A stretch of 11,314 bases of DNA from CAZBUH01 sp964495095 (lineage in GTDB: Bacteria; Bacillota; Clostridia; Oscillospirales; Oscillospiraceae). This document shows, one piece after another, positions 1 through 5,907 of the stretch. The stretch is from positions 1 through 11,314 of the forward strand of contig CAZBUH010000067.1 of the NCBI GenBank assembly GCA_964495095.1, read 5' to 3'. The notes beneath the pieces are model-generated. The model was not told where the DNA came from. It worked only from the letters and a program-made list of their open reading frames with translations, and did not search any database. Position 1 is the stretch's first letter, and each line of letters opens with the position of its first letter. The translations under genes and the position numbers were made by a program.

Positions 1-30
1 CTTTTCATACAGTCCAAGCTTATAGTTCAT
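1..30 (-). CDS. 5' end of a probable pentulose-5-phosphate 3-epimerase (UlaE/SgbU-like), partial
   Basis: Only the first ten codons are in the window, reading MNYKLGLYEK on the minus strand from an ATG at 30-28. An AAGGAGG ribosome binding site lies at 36-42, at ideal spacing, so the start is secure even though the gene is cut by the window edge. From memory, the LGLYEK stretch matches the N-terminus of L-xylulose/L-ribulose-5-phosphate 3-epimerases, where E. coli UlaE has LGIYEKALP. These TIM-barrel enzymes act in the cytoplasm on ketopentose phosphates derived from ascorbate or related sugar acids. The identity rests on about six residues and is tentative, but the UlaG-like gene in the same window supports it. 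Other xylose-isomerase-like TIM-barrel proteins remain possible. It is transcribed divergently from the binding protein at 496. Confidence 0.5.
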   Translation of the reverse strand, partial: MNYKLGLYEK

Positions 31-62
31 TTTATCCTCCTTATTATTATCTCTGACTCATT

Positions 63-193
63 ATGCAACAGCCGCAAGCGGCTATTGCATATCGCCATGT
101 GCCGTCTCCGACGGCACAGCGAATTTGAATTTTAAGCGCACAGGCGCGGAGTGCCTGTATGCGCGTATAATAACCGCGTTACGGTTATTATAC
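63..193 (-). promoter_or_regulatory. Four consecutive hairpins in the predicted 5' leader of the epimerase-like gene
   Basis: Four inverted repeats follow each other. The arms are: 165-176 with 182-193 (12 bp, perfect, 5-nt loop); 135-144 with 152-163 (10 bp with a 2-nt bulge); 98-106 with 110-118 (9 bp, 3-nt loop); and 63-75 with 78-90 (12 pairs with one C/A mismatch, tiny loop). None is followed by a T-run on either strand, so they do not look like intrinsic terminators. They lie between a candidate extended -10 promoter (200-208, minus) and the ribosome binding site at 36-42, so they would form a structured leader of about 160 nt. Whether they are a regulatory RNA, an mRNA-stabilising structure or a dispersed palindromic repeat cannot be decided here. 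Confidence 0.5.
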
Positions 194-199
194 ACTAAA

Positions 200-208
200 A
201 TCATACCA
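200..208 (-). promoter_or_regulatory. Candidate extended -10 promoter for the epimerase-like gene
   Basis: On the minus strand this reads TGGTATGAT, an extended -10 element (TGn plus five of six matches to TATAAT). A poor TTTTAA lies 17 bp upstream at 223-228 as a possible -35. The predicted start of transcription falls near position 193, at the outer edge of the first leader hairpin. Confidence 0.4.
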
Positions 209-374
209 TTGTGGGAATAACTTTAAAAATATCTGAAGTTATATACTCCTATTTATTTTTATAAATACCGCACCCCGATTTTCCGCGCTTTTATACCTTA
301 AAATGCCATGTTTTCTCCAAAATTCCCCTCCAGGCTATATGGATTCTCATATACCTCTATTTCATAATATATAT
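209..374. other. AT-rich divergent intergenic region without a gene
   Basis: This is the middle of the 465-bp gap between the epimerase-like gene and the binding protein. It is AT-rich, has no open frame with a ribosome binding site, and shows no strong inverted repeat. It probably carries the upstream control sites of the two divergent promoters. I see no recognisable regulator box. Confidence 0.4.
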
Positions 375-403
375 TTCACAAATTCTTAAAATTTGCCTAT
401 GAT
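375..403 (+). promoter_or_regulatory. Sigma-A-type promoter for the first solute-binding protein
   Basis: TTCACA at 375-380 and TATGAT at 398-403 are separated by exactly 17 bp. Each hexamer matches the vegetative consensus at five of six positions. Transcription would start near 410 and leave a leader of about 85 nt before the ATG at 496. Confidence 0.6.
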
Positions 404-419
404 TAGGACAAAGGATATA

Positions 420-452
420 CATATTCCGGCGGCCCCGTATGCCCGAAATATG
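420..452. promoter_or_regulatory. Imperfect inverted repeat just downstream of the binding-protein promoter
   Basis: The arms CATATTCCGG (420-429) and CCGAAATATG (443-452) are complementary except for one position, around a 13-nt centre. The repeat sits 10-40 bp after the predicted transcription start, a usual place for an operator or a leader hairpin. No specific regulator can be named. The LysR protein encoded downstream is one candidate. Confidence 0.35.
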
Positions 453-495
453 CACATTCCAAAGTCCAAAATAAAACCGAAAAGGAGAAAAGCTC

Positions 496-2169
496 ATGAA
501 AAAGTCGAAAATTATTGCTCTGGCATTGGCTCTCGTCTTTATTCTCGCCCTTTTCGCCGGGTGCGGAGACTCCGGCAGCGAGAACCCCACAGAGGCTCCG
601 GCCAAGACCGAAGCTCCCCAGGCCGGCGAGGAGCCTGAGCAGCCCGCTGATGGCGAGGAGCCTTCGGACTCCAAGTATCCCCTTACGACAGATGATGTTA
701 CGCTGTCCTTCTTCTATCAGACCGACAGCTCCACAATGGGAATGTCCTTTGATATCTCCCAGAACAAGGCCTATAAGGAGGCCGGAGAGATAACCGGCAT
801 CAACCTCGAGTTCATGCCTGTCTCCAACTCCGCTTTTACAGACCAGTTCAACGTGCTGCTGGCCAGCAACACCCTTCCCGACATCGTGAGCGACTTCACC
901 GTTGCCTACACTAACAGCATCGACTACGCCGTTGAGGAGGAGCTTGTTGTAGACCTGGAGCAGTACAGCGATCTCTGCCCCAACTATATGGGCTATCTTG
1001 AAAGCAACACCGCTTTCAACAACGACGCCCACACCGACTCCGGCTACCTGCCCATCTTCTACCGCCTGCAGGATTACACCCGCATCCGTCAGGGCATGGT
1101 CATCCGTCAGGACTGGCTGGATAAGCTGAATCTTGAGACACCTGTCACCTATGACGACGTACACGACGTCCTCACCGCCTTCCACAACGAGTACGGCGCT
1201 TCCCTGCACCTCTATCAGGACGTCTCCACCGAGTTCAGCGACGGCTACAACGCGCTGTTCTCCTTCTGGAACACCTTCATGCCCTTCTATCAGGTAGACG
1301 GCGTTGTGAAGTACGGCCTTATTGAGGACTCCTACAAGGATTACCTCACCATGCTGGCCCAGTGGTACAGCGAGGGCCTCATCCACCCTATGGGCATCTA
1401 TGACGACCAGCACACACTGTTTTCTTTCAACGATGATTCAAAGTACGTTGTAAACAACGAGGTCGGCATATTCCGTACCTACGCCGACCAGTTCAACGGC
1501 TTCAAGGATCTCTCCGACGACCCGGACTTTGAGCTTGCCGGTCTTGCCACCCCCGTTCTCAAAGAGGGCGACACCGTAAAGGTCACCTCCGGCTACATTC
1601 TCTCCGGCGCTTCCGTAAGCTCCAGCCTGCCCACCGTTATAAACGCTGAGTCCGACTACATTGAGCTTGCAATCCAGTATATGGACTTCTTCTACTCCGA
1701 GGACGGCATCCGCCTTGTGAGCTACGGCACAGAGGGCGAGACCTGCACCAAGAATCCTGACGGCACCTACTCCCTTAACGAGCTGATCCTGGCCAATTCC
1801 GACGGCCTCACCACCGAGCAGGCCGCGAAGCTCTACATGTGCTACCTTATCCCCTCCTACACCGACCCGGCCATTTTCGACGACGCTCTTGATCCCGCGG
1901 CTCTCGAGTGCTACGACATCTGGCTCTCCAACAGGAGCACGGAGTATATGCTGCCCACCACCGTCACCCTTACCGCCGACGAGACTGATTCCGTCAACAC
2001 CGTTATGGGCGACGCCATGACCTACGCCTCTGAAAACATCCTGGCCTTTGTAACAGGCGAGAAGCCTATCTCCGAGTTTGACAGCTTTGTTGCCACCCTC
2101 AAGGAAATGGGCATCGACCAGTGCATTGCCGACTATCAGACGGCATACGACAGATACCTCGCAAGATAA
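496..2169 (+). CDS. Extracellular solute-binding lipoprotein of an ABC importer (binding protein 1)
   Basis: The 557-aa precursor has a lysine-rich start, a hydrophobic segment (residues 6-20) and a lipobox LFAGC ending at Cys23, so the mature protein should be lipid-anchored on the outer face of the membrane. A Glu/Pro/Ala-rich tether spans about residues 25-60, followed by a large two-lobed binding domain. Its size and C-terminal pattern (FVATLKEMGI then YDRYLAR) are typical of the LplA-like oligosaccharide-binding proteins of Bacillota. An AAAGGAGA site at 481-488 supports the start. It is a paralog of the lipoprotein at 5908-7605: both share the IRQD(W/Y)LD, (V/T)TYD(D/E)(V/L)HDVLTAF and YKDYLTM segments. 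It appears monocistronic, with its own promoter and terminator and no adjacent permease or ATPase gene, so its partners lie elsewhere. The ligand is unknown; a carbohydrate or sugar-acid conjugate is inferred. Confidence 0.9.
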   Translation: MKKSKIIALALALVFILALFAGCGDSGSENPTEAPAKTEAPQAGEEPEQPADGEEPSDSKYPLTTDDVTLSFFYQTDSSTMGMSFDISQNKAYKEAGEITGINLEFMPVSNSAFTDQFNVLLASNTLPDIVSDFTVAYTNSIDYAVEEELVVDLEQYSDLCPNYMGYLESNTAFNNDAHTDSGYLPIFYRLQDYTRIRQGMVIRQDWLDKLNLETPVTYDDVHDVLTAFHNEYGASLHLYQDVSTEFSDGYNALFSFWNTFMPFYQVDGVVKYGLIEDSYKDYLTMLAQWYSEGLIHPMGIYDDQHTLFSFNDDSKYVVNNEVGIFRTYADQFNGFKDLSDDPDFELAGLATPVLKEGDTVKVTSGYILSGASVSSSLPTVINAESDYIELAIQYMDFFYSEDGIRLVSYGTEGETCTKNPDGTYSLNELILANSDGLTTEQAAKLYMCYLIPSYTDPAIFDDALDPAALECYDIWLSNRSTEYMLPTTVTLTADETDSVNTVMGDAMTYASENILAFVTGEKPISEFDSFVATLKEMGIDQCIADYQTAYDRYLAR

Positions 2170-2180
2170 AACCGATTTTC

Positions 2181-2217
2181 TTCCGGGAAAGGCCAACGGC
2201 CTTTCCCGGAACTTTTT
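2181..2217 (+). terminator. Strong intrinsic terminator after binding protein 1
   Basis: A perfect 14-bp GC-rich stem (2181-2194 with 2198-2211) with a 3-nt AAC loop is followed by CTTTTTA. It lies 11 bp after the stop codon and should end the transcript, separating this gene from lysR. Confidence 0.9.
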
Positions 2218-2238
2218 ATGCCCGTTCCTGTGGGCCTT

Positions 2239-2280
2239 ATCTCAGCTAAAGCGCGCCGCCGTCTTAGCTGAGATATTTTT
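2239..2280. promoter_or_regulatory. 11-bp perfect inverted repeat directly upstream of the lysR promoter
   Basis: ATCTCAGCTAA (2239-2249) and TTAGCTGAGAT (2264-2274) are perfect inverted arms around a 14-nt GC-rich centre. The repeat is followed by A and a T-run that runs into the lysR -35 box at 2281. It could be a second, tandem terminator for binding protein 1, or an operator used by the LysR protein for autoregulation. Its position fits both readings. Confidence 0.5.
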
Positions 2281-2309
2281 TTGACTTTTTGCCGTGATTA
2301 TTTTAAAAT
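2281..2309 (+). promoter_or_regulatory. Sigma-A-type promoter for the LysR regulator
   Basis: TTGACT (2281-2286) and TAAAAT (2304-2309) are 17 bp apart, each one mismatch from consensus. Transcription would begin near 2316, only a few bases before the GGAGGTG ribosome binding site at 2319-2325, giving a very short leader. Confidence 0.65.
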
Positions 2310-2331
2310 AGCTATATCGGAGGTGACTTCT

Positions 2332-3258
2332 ATGGAATTAAACCAGCTTAACTATTTCCGCACCGTAGCCAGGCTCCAAAATGTCACGAAGGCGGCGGAG
2401 GAGCTCTATATATCCCAGCCGAATCTGAGCACATCCATAACGAGGCTCGAGACCAGCCTGGGCGTTGCGCTTTTTGAGCGGAAAAAGGGCAAAATAAAGC
2501 TCACCCCAAACGGCGAGATATTTTTGGCCCATGTAAACCGCATGTTCCAGGAGCTTGACACCGCCATGGCCACCATAAAGGAGCAGAACGAATACTCCAT
2601 GGACAGGATATCCCTGGCCTCCTGCCTCAGCGGGCTTGTGCCGCGGTTTTTCTCCGAGTACTATGTAGATTACGGCCTTGTGCCCACTGAGCAGTATGTG
2701 GCCTCCAACCAACAGGTTTCCGAGATGCTCTTAAAAAAGGAGCTGGACGCCGCCATTTTGACGGAGTGTCCCCCCAGCTCTGACGTTGACTGGTATCCCA
2801 TATGCAGCGACGAGCTTGTGGCGATGGTTTTAAAGGACAACCCCCTGGCGAAGCTGGAGCACGCGTCCCTTAAAAACTTCCGCTACGCCCACTTTATCTG
2901 CAATGAGCTGTATTTCGACAAGGCCTCCCTTGAGGCCCTCTGCAAAAATGAGGACTTTCTCCCCAATATTGTCCGTGTGAGCAACGAGGCGGACCCGCCG
3001 GTGGAATGCATCACCGATTTTGGCAGCAACGTCATGATAATCCCGTCACTCTACGTTGCAAATATCGCTGAGCACGGCGGCCAGCGCCCCCAGTTCCTGC
3101 GGCTGCACGATCACTTCAACACCATAAACATCGGCCTCGCCCGCCACAAATCCCGGGCCCAGAGCGCCTACCATGACGAATTTTGCAGCTATGCCATCGA
3201 AAAGCTGAGGAGTATTATAAAAACGGACAAGGATAAATCCGCGGAGTATATATCGTAA
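2332..3258 (+). CDS. LysR-family transcriptional regulator
   Basis: A 308-aa protein, normal length for the family. Residues 1-60 form the winged helix-turn-helix typical of LysR proteins (MELNQLNYFRTVARL, then AAEELYISQPNLSTSITRLE and LGVALFER). The rest is a two-lobed periplasmic-binding-like effector domain that would sense a small metabolite in the cytoplasm. The ATG at 2332 is chosen over the upstream TTG at 2281 because it has GGAGGTG 6-7 bp upstream, because the protein then begins at the family's usual position, and because the promoter overlaps the longer version. It is convergent with the lactonase operon and follows binding protein 1 in the same direction, so it is the only local candidate for regulating either unit. 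Its effector is unknown. Confidence 0.93.
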   Translation: MELNQLNYFRTVARLQNVTKAAEELYISQPNLSTSITRLETSLGVALFERKKGKIKLTPNGEIFLAHVNRMFQELDTAMATIKEQNEYSMDRISLASCLSGLVPRFFSEYYVDYGLVPTEQYVASNQQVSEMLLKKELDAAILTECPPSSDVDWYPICSDELVAMVLKDNPLAKLEHASLKNFRYAHFICNELYFDKASLEALCKNEDFLPNIVRVSNEADPPVECITDFGSNVMIIPSLYVANIAEHGGQRPQFLRLHDHFNTINIGLARHKSRAQSAYHDEFCSYAIEKLRSIIKTDKDKSAEYIS

Positions 3259-3271
3259 CAATGCAAAACAA

Positions 3272-3316
3272 ATGCCGCCCCATGAGGTTTAAAGCCCATG
3301 GGGCGGTATGTTTCTC
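3272..3316. terminator. Bidirectional terminator between lysR and the lactonase operon
   Basis: Arms 3272-3284 and 3297-3309 form a 12-13 bp stem with a GC-rich core (CCGCCCCATG) and a 12-nt loop. The plus strand continues with TTTCTCTCTT. The minus strand continues with a T-rich stretch (ATTTGTTTTGC). It sits between two convergent units and probably ends both transcripts. Confidence 0.7.
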
Positions 3317-3372
3317 TCTTATAAATATCCGGCGCGGTCTAAATTTTTCCGGCGCTTTTTCTCAAAAAAGCG

Positions 3373-4419
3373 TCACTCCGCTATAAGCACGCATGTCGGG
3401 GCCGGTACCGGGACGCTGAAGCCTGTGGGCACAAGCGTCCTGTTTTCATAGTCAACCTTAAAGCTTGCAAGGAAATCCGAGGACTGGTGCCCCACAACGG
3501 CGAATCTGCCGTCTGGTGTGAAGCTGAAATCGCGCGGCTCCACCCCGGGCAGGTCGTATGTCCCCGCCTCTGTCAGCAGCCCGCTCTCCTTATCCACGCT
3601 GAATATGGCGAGGGAATTTATAAACGGCCCCCGGTTTGAGCCCATGAGCATACTGCCGTCGGGCGTCATTTTTATCGCCGCAGGAAAGCACAGCGCGTCC
3701 GGCTCCGCCGTGGAGCAGGTCTGGATGCGCTGAAGCATCTCCTTTTCCTCCGGGCAATAGCGGAACGCATATATCTCATGGCTTCCCTCGGTTATATTAT
3801 AGAGGTACTTCCCGTCGGGAGAAAACTTAAAATGCCTCGGACGCACAGGCCCCGTCTTAAAGGTGAACACCCGCTCCAGCTTCTCCCCCTCCAGGGAGTA
3901 GAGCATTATCCGGCCGGTGCCGCATTCTGCCACGCACAGGTATTTTTTATCCGGCGTCATCATTACGCAGTGTACCTGCGGGAGCTGCTTTCCATCCGGC
4001 TCCTGCTGCACAACCTCCAGCAGCTCTCCGATGGAGCCGTCGGCGTTTAACGCGAAAACGTTCACAGAGCCGCCCATATAGCTGGCCACATAGAGTTTTT
4101 TCCGCTCATCGTCAACGGTCAGATGCGCCGCCAACTGTCCCACCGTGGGTCTCTGGCCTAAAGGCGTGGGAGCGCCCTTTTCATCCAGCCTGAATGAGCA
4201 GACGCCGGCTCTGGCGGCGCCCATGTAGTGCATCCCCTCGATAGTGCCGTAAAGTGTCTTTTTATCTGCGGATATGGCGAGATATCCCGGGTCATGGGCT
4301 TTGGCGGAGCCTTTTACCGTAAGCTCCCCCGTTTCAGCGTCTATCCCGACCCAGTAGACACCGCGGCTTCCACGGACAGAATCCGTGCCAATATATGCGT
4401 TATATTCCTTTTTTGACAT
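3373..4419 (-). CDS. Seven-bladed beta-propeller lactonase (6-phosphogluconolactonase/YkgB-like family)
   Basis: A 348-aa cytoplasmic protein without a signal peptide, at the usual length for the family. Repeated blade motifs are visible throughout: PGYLAISADKKTLYG, HLTVDDERKKLYVASY, CVMMTPDKKYLCVAE, RPRHFKFSPDGKYLY and EPRDFSFTPDGRFAVVG. The PRHFKFSPDGKYLYN(I)TE segment matches the PRH...F.P.G...Y...E hallmark of the Pgl/YkgB lactonase family, which hydrolyses phosphogluconolactone or other sugar lactones. The ATG at 4419 has a GGAGG site overlapping the region just after the TAG of the preceding gene, 11 bp apart, so translation is probably coupled. Being last in an operon with a UlaG-like lactonase and five SnoaL-like genes, it more likely opens a pathway-specific lactone than serves the pentose phosphate pathway. 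That last step is inference. Confidence 0.88.
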   Translation of the reverse strand: MSKKEYNAYIGTDSVRGSRGVYWVGIDAETGELTVKGSAKAHDPGYLAISADKKTLYGTIEGMHYMGAARAGVCSFRLDEKGAPTPLGQRPTVGQLAAHLTVDDERKKLYVASYMGGSVNVFALNADGSIGELLEVVQQEPDGKQLPQVHCVMMTPDKKYLCVAECGTGRIMLYSLEGEKLERVFTFKTGPVRPRHFKFSPDGKYLYNITEGSHEIYAFRYCPEEKEMLQRIQTCSTAEPDALCFPAAIKMTPDGSMLMGSNRGPFINSLAIFSVDKESGLLTEAGTYDLPGVEPRDFSFTPDGRFAVVGHQSSDFLASFKVDYENRTLVPTGFSVPVPAPTCVLIAE

Positions 4420-4430
4420 TGCGGCGCCTC

Positions 4431-5162
4431 CTAAAGGGTCTCATATGCCGCCGGCGGCTGCGGTACAAGCTCCGGCACGGCGGTCTTTGAATACTGCCAA
4501 TGATATGTGGTGGGCCTTTCCGCCGTTATGCGCTCGGTGCCCAGCCGAAGCAGCGAATCCCTTGCCTCGTCGTCCTCATACCGGCTTTCCGAATACCTAA
4601 CCCAGTCCTTGTAGAACGGGCAGCGGAAAACGTCGTACACATGGAGGTGGAGTATTTTCCACTCCCCGTTCTCCTTTTTAAAGTCCGCGCCAAGCTTCTG
4701 CCAGACCCAGTCGGCCATGATATGTGAGCCGTCCTCATCGGCCGGGCTTTCGTCAACGGAGGGAATCCCGCTCTCCATCCCAGCGGGGAAAACCGCAGCC
4801 TCACAGCCGAAGCCCGTCCAAAGGCCCCTGGCCGTTTTGCCGTCTCCTGCAATCTCGATTACAGGGGTGGAAACAGAACAGAGTGAAAGGCAGCCGGCTC
4901 CAGGTCTTTTGAGAAGCCCGTACTTTTTGTGGTAGTAGTCCCTGATGCCGTTTCTCGCCTTGCAGTAAACCCCGTCGGCCCCCTCCTCGATGGTTATGTC
5001 ATCGTCGTCGGACCATAGCTGGGCCAAAATCTCCTCCCACATAAGCGCCGTGTGCAGATACTGGTAGCGGCCCATGAGGTTTTCAATTTTCCCCCTGTCC
5101 TCATTGGCCTGCACCTTCCCCTGAAGCTCAGTAAGCAGGGCCTCCATCTCCTGTACCGTCAT
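4431..5162 (-). CDS. SnoaL/NTF2-like protein E (divergent paralog)
   Basis: A 243-aa cytoplasmic protein with the SnoaL-like alpha+beta cone fold inferred from paralog motifs: LMGRYQYLH (30-37), TPVIEIAGDGKTARGLW (99-115), ADFKKENGEWKILH (159-172) and TTYHWQYS (218-225). It is the most divergent of the five. It has a charged N-terminal helix (1-28), an insertion around 120-150, an altered NWG region, and it stops before the FSETFSY tail of A, B, C and D. Where A, C and D have a His seven residues before the TPV proline, E has Ser93. Where A and C have Asp after the YxY motif, it has Leu40. It may be non-catalytic or have another substrate. Its ATG overlaps the stop of gene D as TAATG, with AAGGGGA just upstream inside D, implying translational coupling and possibly a D-E complex. 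Confidence 0.8.
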   Translation of the reverse strand: MTVQEMEALLTELQGKVQANEDRGKIENLMGRYQYLHTALMWEEILAQLWSDDDDITIEEGADGVYCKARNGIRDYYHKKYGLLKRPGAGCLSLCSVSTPVIEIAGDGKTARGLWTGFGCEAAVFPAGMESGIPSVDESPADEDGSHIMADWVWQKLGADFKKENGEWKILHLHVYDVFRCPFYKDWVRYSESRYEDDEARDSLLRLGTERITAERPTTYHWQYSKTAVPELVPQPPAAYETL

Positions 5163-5842
5163 TACACCGTCCCCTTTACATAGCGGTCATAATAGCTGAA
5201 GGTCTCGTCAAATGTATTATAGGGCACGGGAGGCGCGGGATACTCCGGGCAAACGTCGTCGGTGCTGTACTCCCAGTGATAGGTGGTAGGCTCGTCGCAC
5301 TTGAATTCGTCGGGTATCCAATCCAGCGACCGGTGCTCCTCCTTGTAATCCACCCAGCTCATGGAGAAGGGCGTGTGGAAAAGCCCTACCGTGTGCAGAT
5401 GCCATATCTTCCACTGTCCGTCCTCTCTTATAAAGTCCATAGCGTATCTGGCCCAGGTCCAGTGGGGATCCAGCACATTGTCGTCGTCCTTGGGTGAGGT
5501 TTCGGCGCCGGTTATAAACCACAGGCCCTTGGCGGTTTTCCCGTCCCGGGCAATCTCGATTACAGGGGTGGTTATGCAGTTCGCGTGGAGCCTGCCCTTG
5601 CCGTCGCCCAGCAGGAGCTTGGCGTGCATCTCGGGATAGAGCTTTCTTATTCCGCTGGCGCCCTTGTACACGCCCCAGTTTGCTATTTCCGCCGTGGTGT
5701 CGTCACGCTTTGAAAAAAGCTCCGCAACGTCCTCATATCTGTTTGAAAAATGGTAATAGACATAGCGGCCCATTATATTGGATACCTCGGCTCTGTCTGT
5801 AAGCGCCTGAAGCTGCTCTGCGGGTGTAAGTTCTTTTAACAT
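5162..5842 (-). CDS. SnoaL/NTF2-like protein D
   Basis: A 226-aa member of the local SnoaL-like family, soluble and without a signal peptide. Visible motifs are SNIMGRYVYYHFSNRYEDVAEL (21-42), IANWGVYKGASGIRKLY (53-69), RLHANCITTPVIEIARDGKT (84-103), WTWARYAMDFIREDGQWKIWH (128-148) and the tail PAPPVPYNTFDETFSYY (202-218). His86 sits at the position expected for an active-site base. Tyr29 is present, but the following acidic residue of A and C is Asn34 here. GGAAAGGA stands upstream of the ATG at 5842. It follows binding protein 2 after a 65-bp gap holding a GC-rich hairpin, and overlaps gene E by one base. SnoaL-fold proteins include polyketide cyclases, scytalone dehydratase and bile acid dehydratase BaiE. 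The reaction here is unknown. Confidence 0.85.
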   Translation of the reverse strand: MLKELTPAEQLQALTDRAEVSNIMGRYVYYHFSNRYEDVAELFSKRDDTTAEIANWGVYKGASGIRKLYPEMHAKLLLGDGKGRLHANCITTPVIEIARDGKTAKGLWFITGAETSPKDDDNVLDPHWTWARYAMDFIREDGQWKIWHLHTVGLFHTPFSMSWVDYKEEHRSLDWIPDEFKCDEPTTYHWEYSTDDVCPEYPAPPVPYNTFDETFSYYDRYVKGTV

Positions 5843-5871
5843 AACAATATCCTTTCCTGTTTATTACTACA

Positions 5872-5895
5872 GGGAAGCGCCTTACGGCGCTTCCC
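5872..5895 (-). promoter_or_regulatory. GC-rich hairpin between binding protein 2 and SnoaL gene D
   Basis: A perfect 10-bp stem (GGGAAGCGCC at 5872-5881 with GGCGCTTCCC at 5886-5895) and a 4-nt loop, 12 bp after the stop of the binding protein. In the transcribed minus direction it is followed by TGTAGTAAT, not a T-run, so it is a poor terminator. It may protect the 3' end of the binding-protein mRNA or partly attenuate transcription into the downstream genes, as intergenic hairpins do in other ABC-importer operons. Only the opposite strand has a T-run. Confidence 0.55.
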
Positions 5896-5907
5896 CTCCT
5901 TCTTTTT

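Noticed and set aside
403..1413. A 336-codon open frame on the minus strand opposite binding protein 1
   Set aside because: It is antisense to a clear lipoprotein gene, has a biased Val/Gly-rich composition typical of shadow frames, no ribosome binding site and no family motif.
1438..2196. A 252-codon minus-strand frame overlapping the 3' half of binding protein 1
   Set aside because: Shadow frame; it would start inside the terminator region and has no recognisable domain.
3353..3372. CGCTTTTT/AAAAAGCG hairpin just after the lactonase stop codon
   Set aside because: Mostly A-T pairs and no T-run after it in the transcribed direction. The bidirectional hairpin at 3272-3309 is a better terminator.
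3373..4419. Assignment of the lactonase to the oxidative pentose phosphate pathway (pgl)
   Set aside because: The fold family fits, but the context (UlaG, SnoaL array, binding protein) argues for another lactone and sequence alone does not fix the substrate, so no gene symbol was given.
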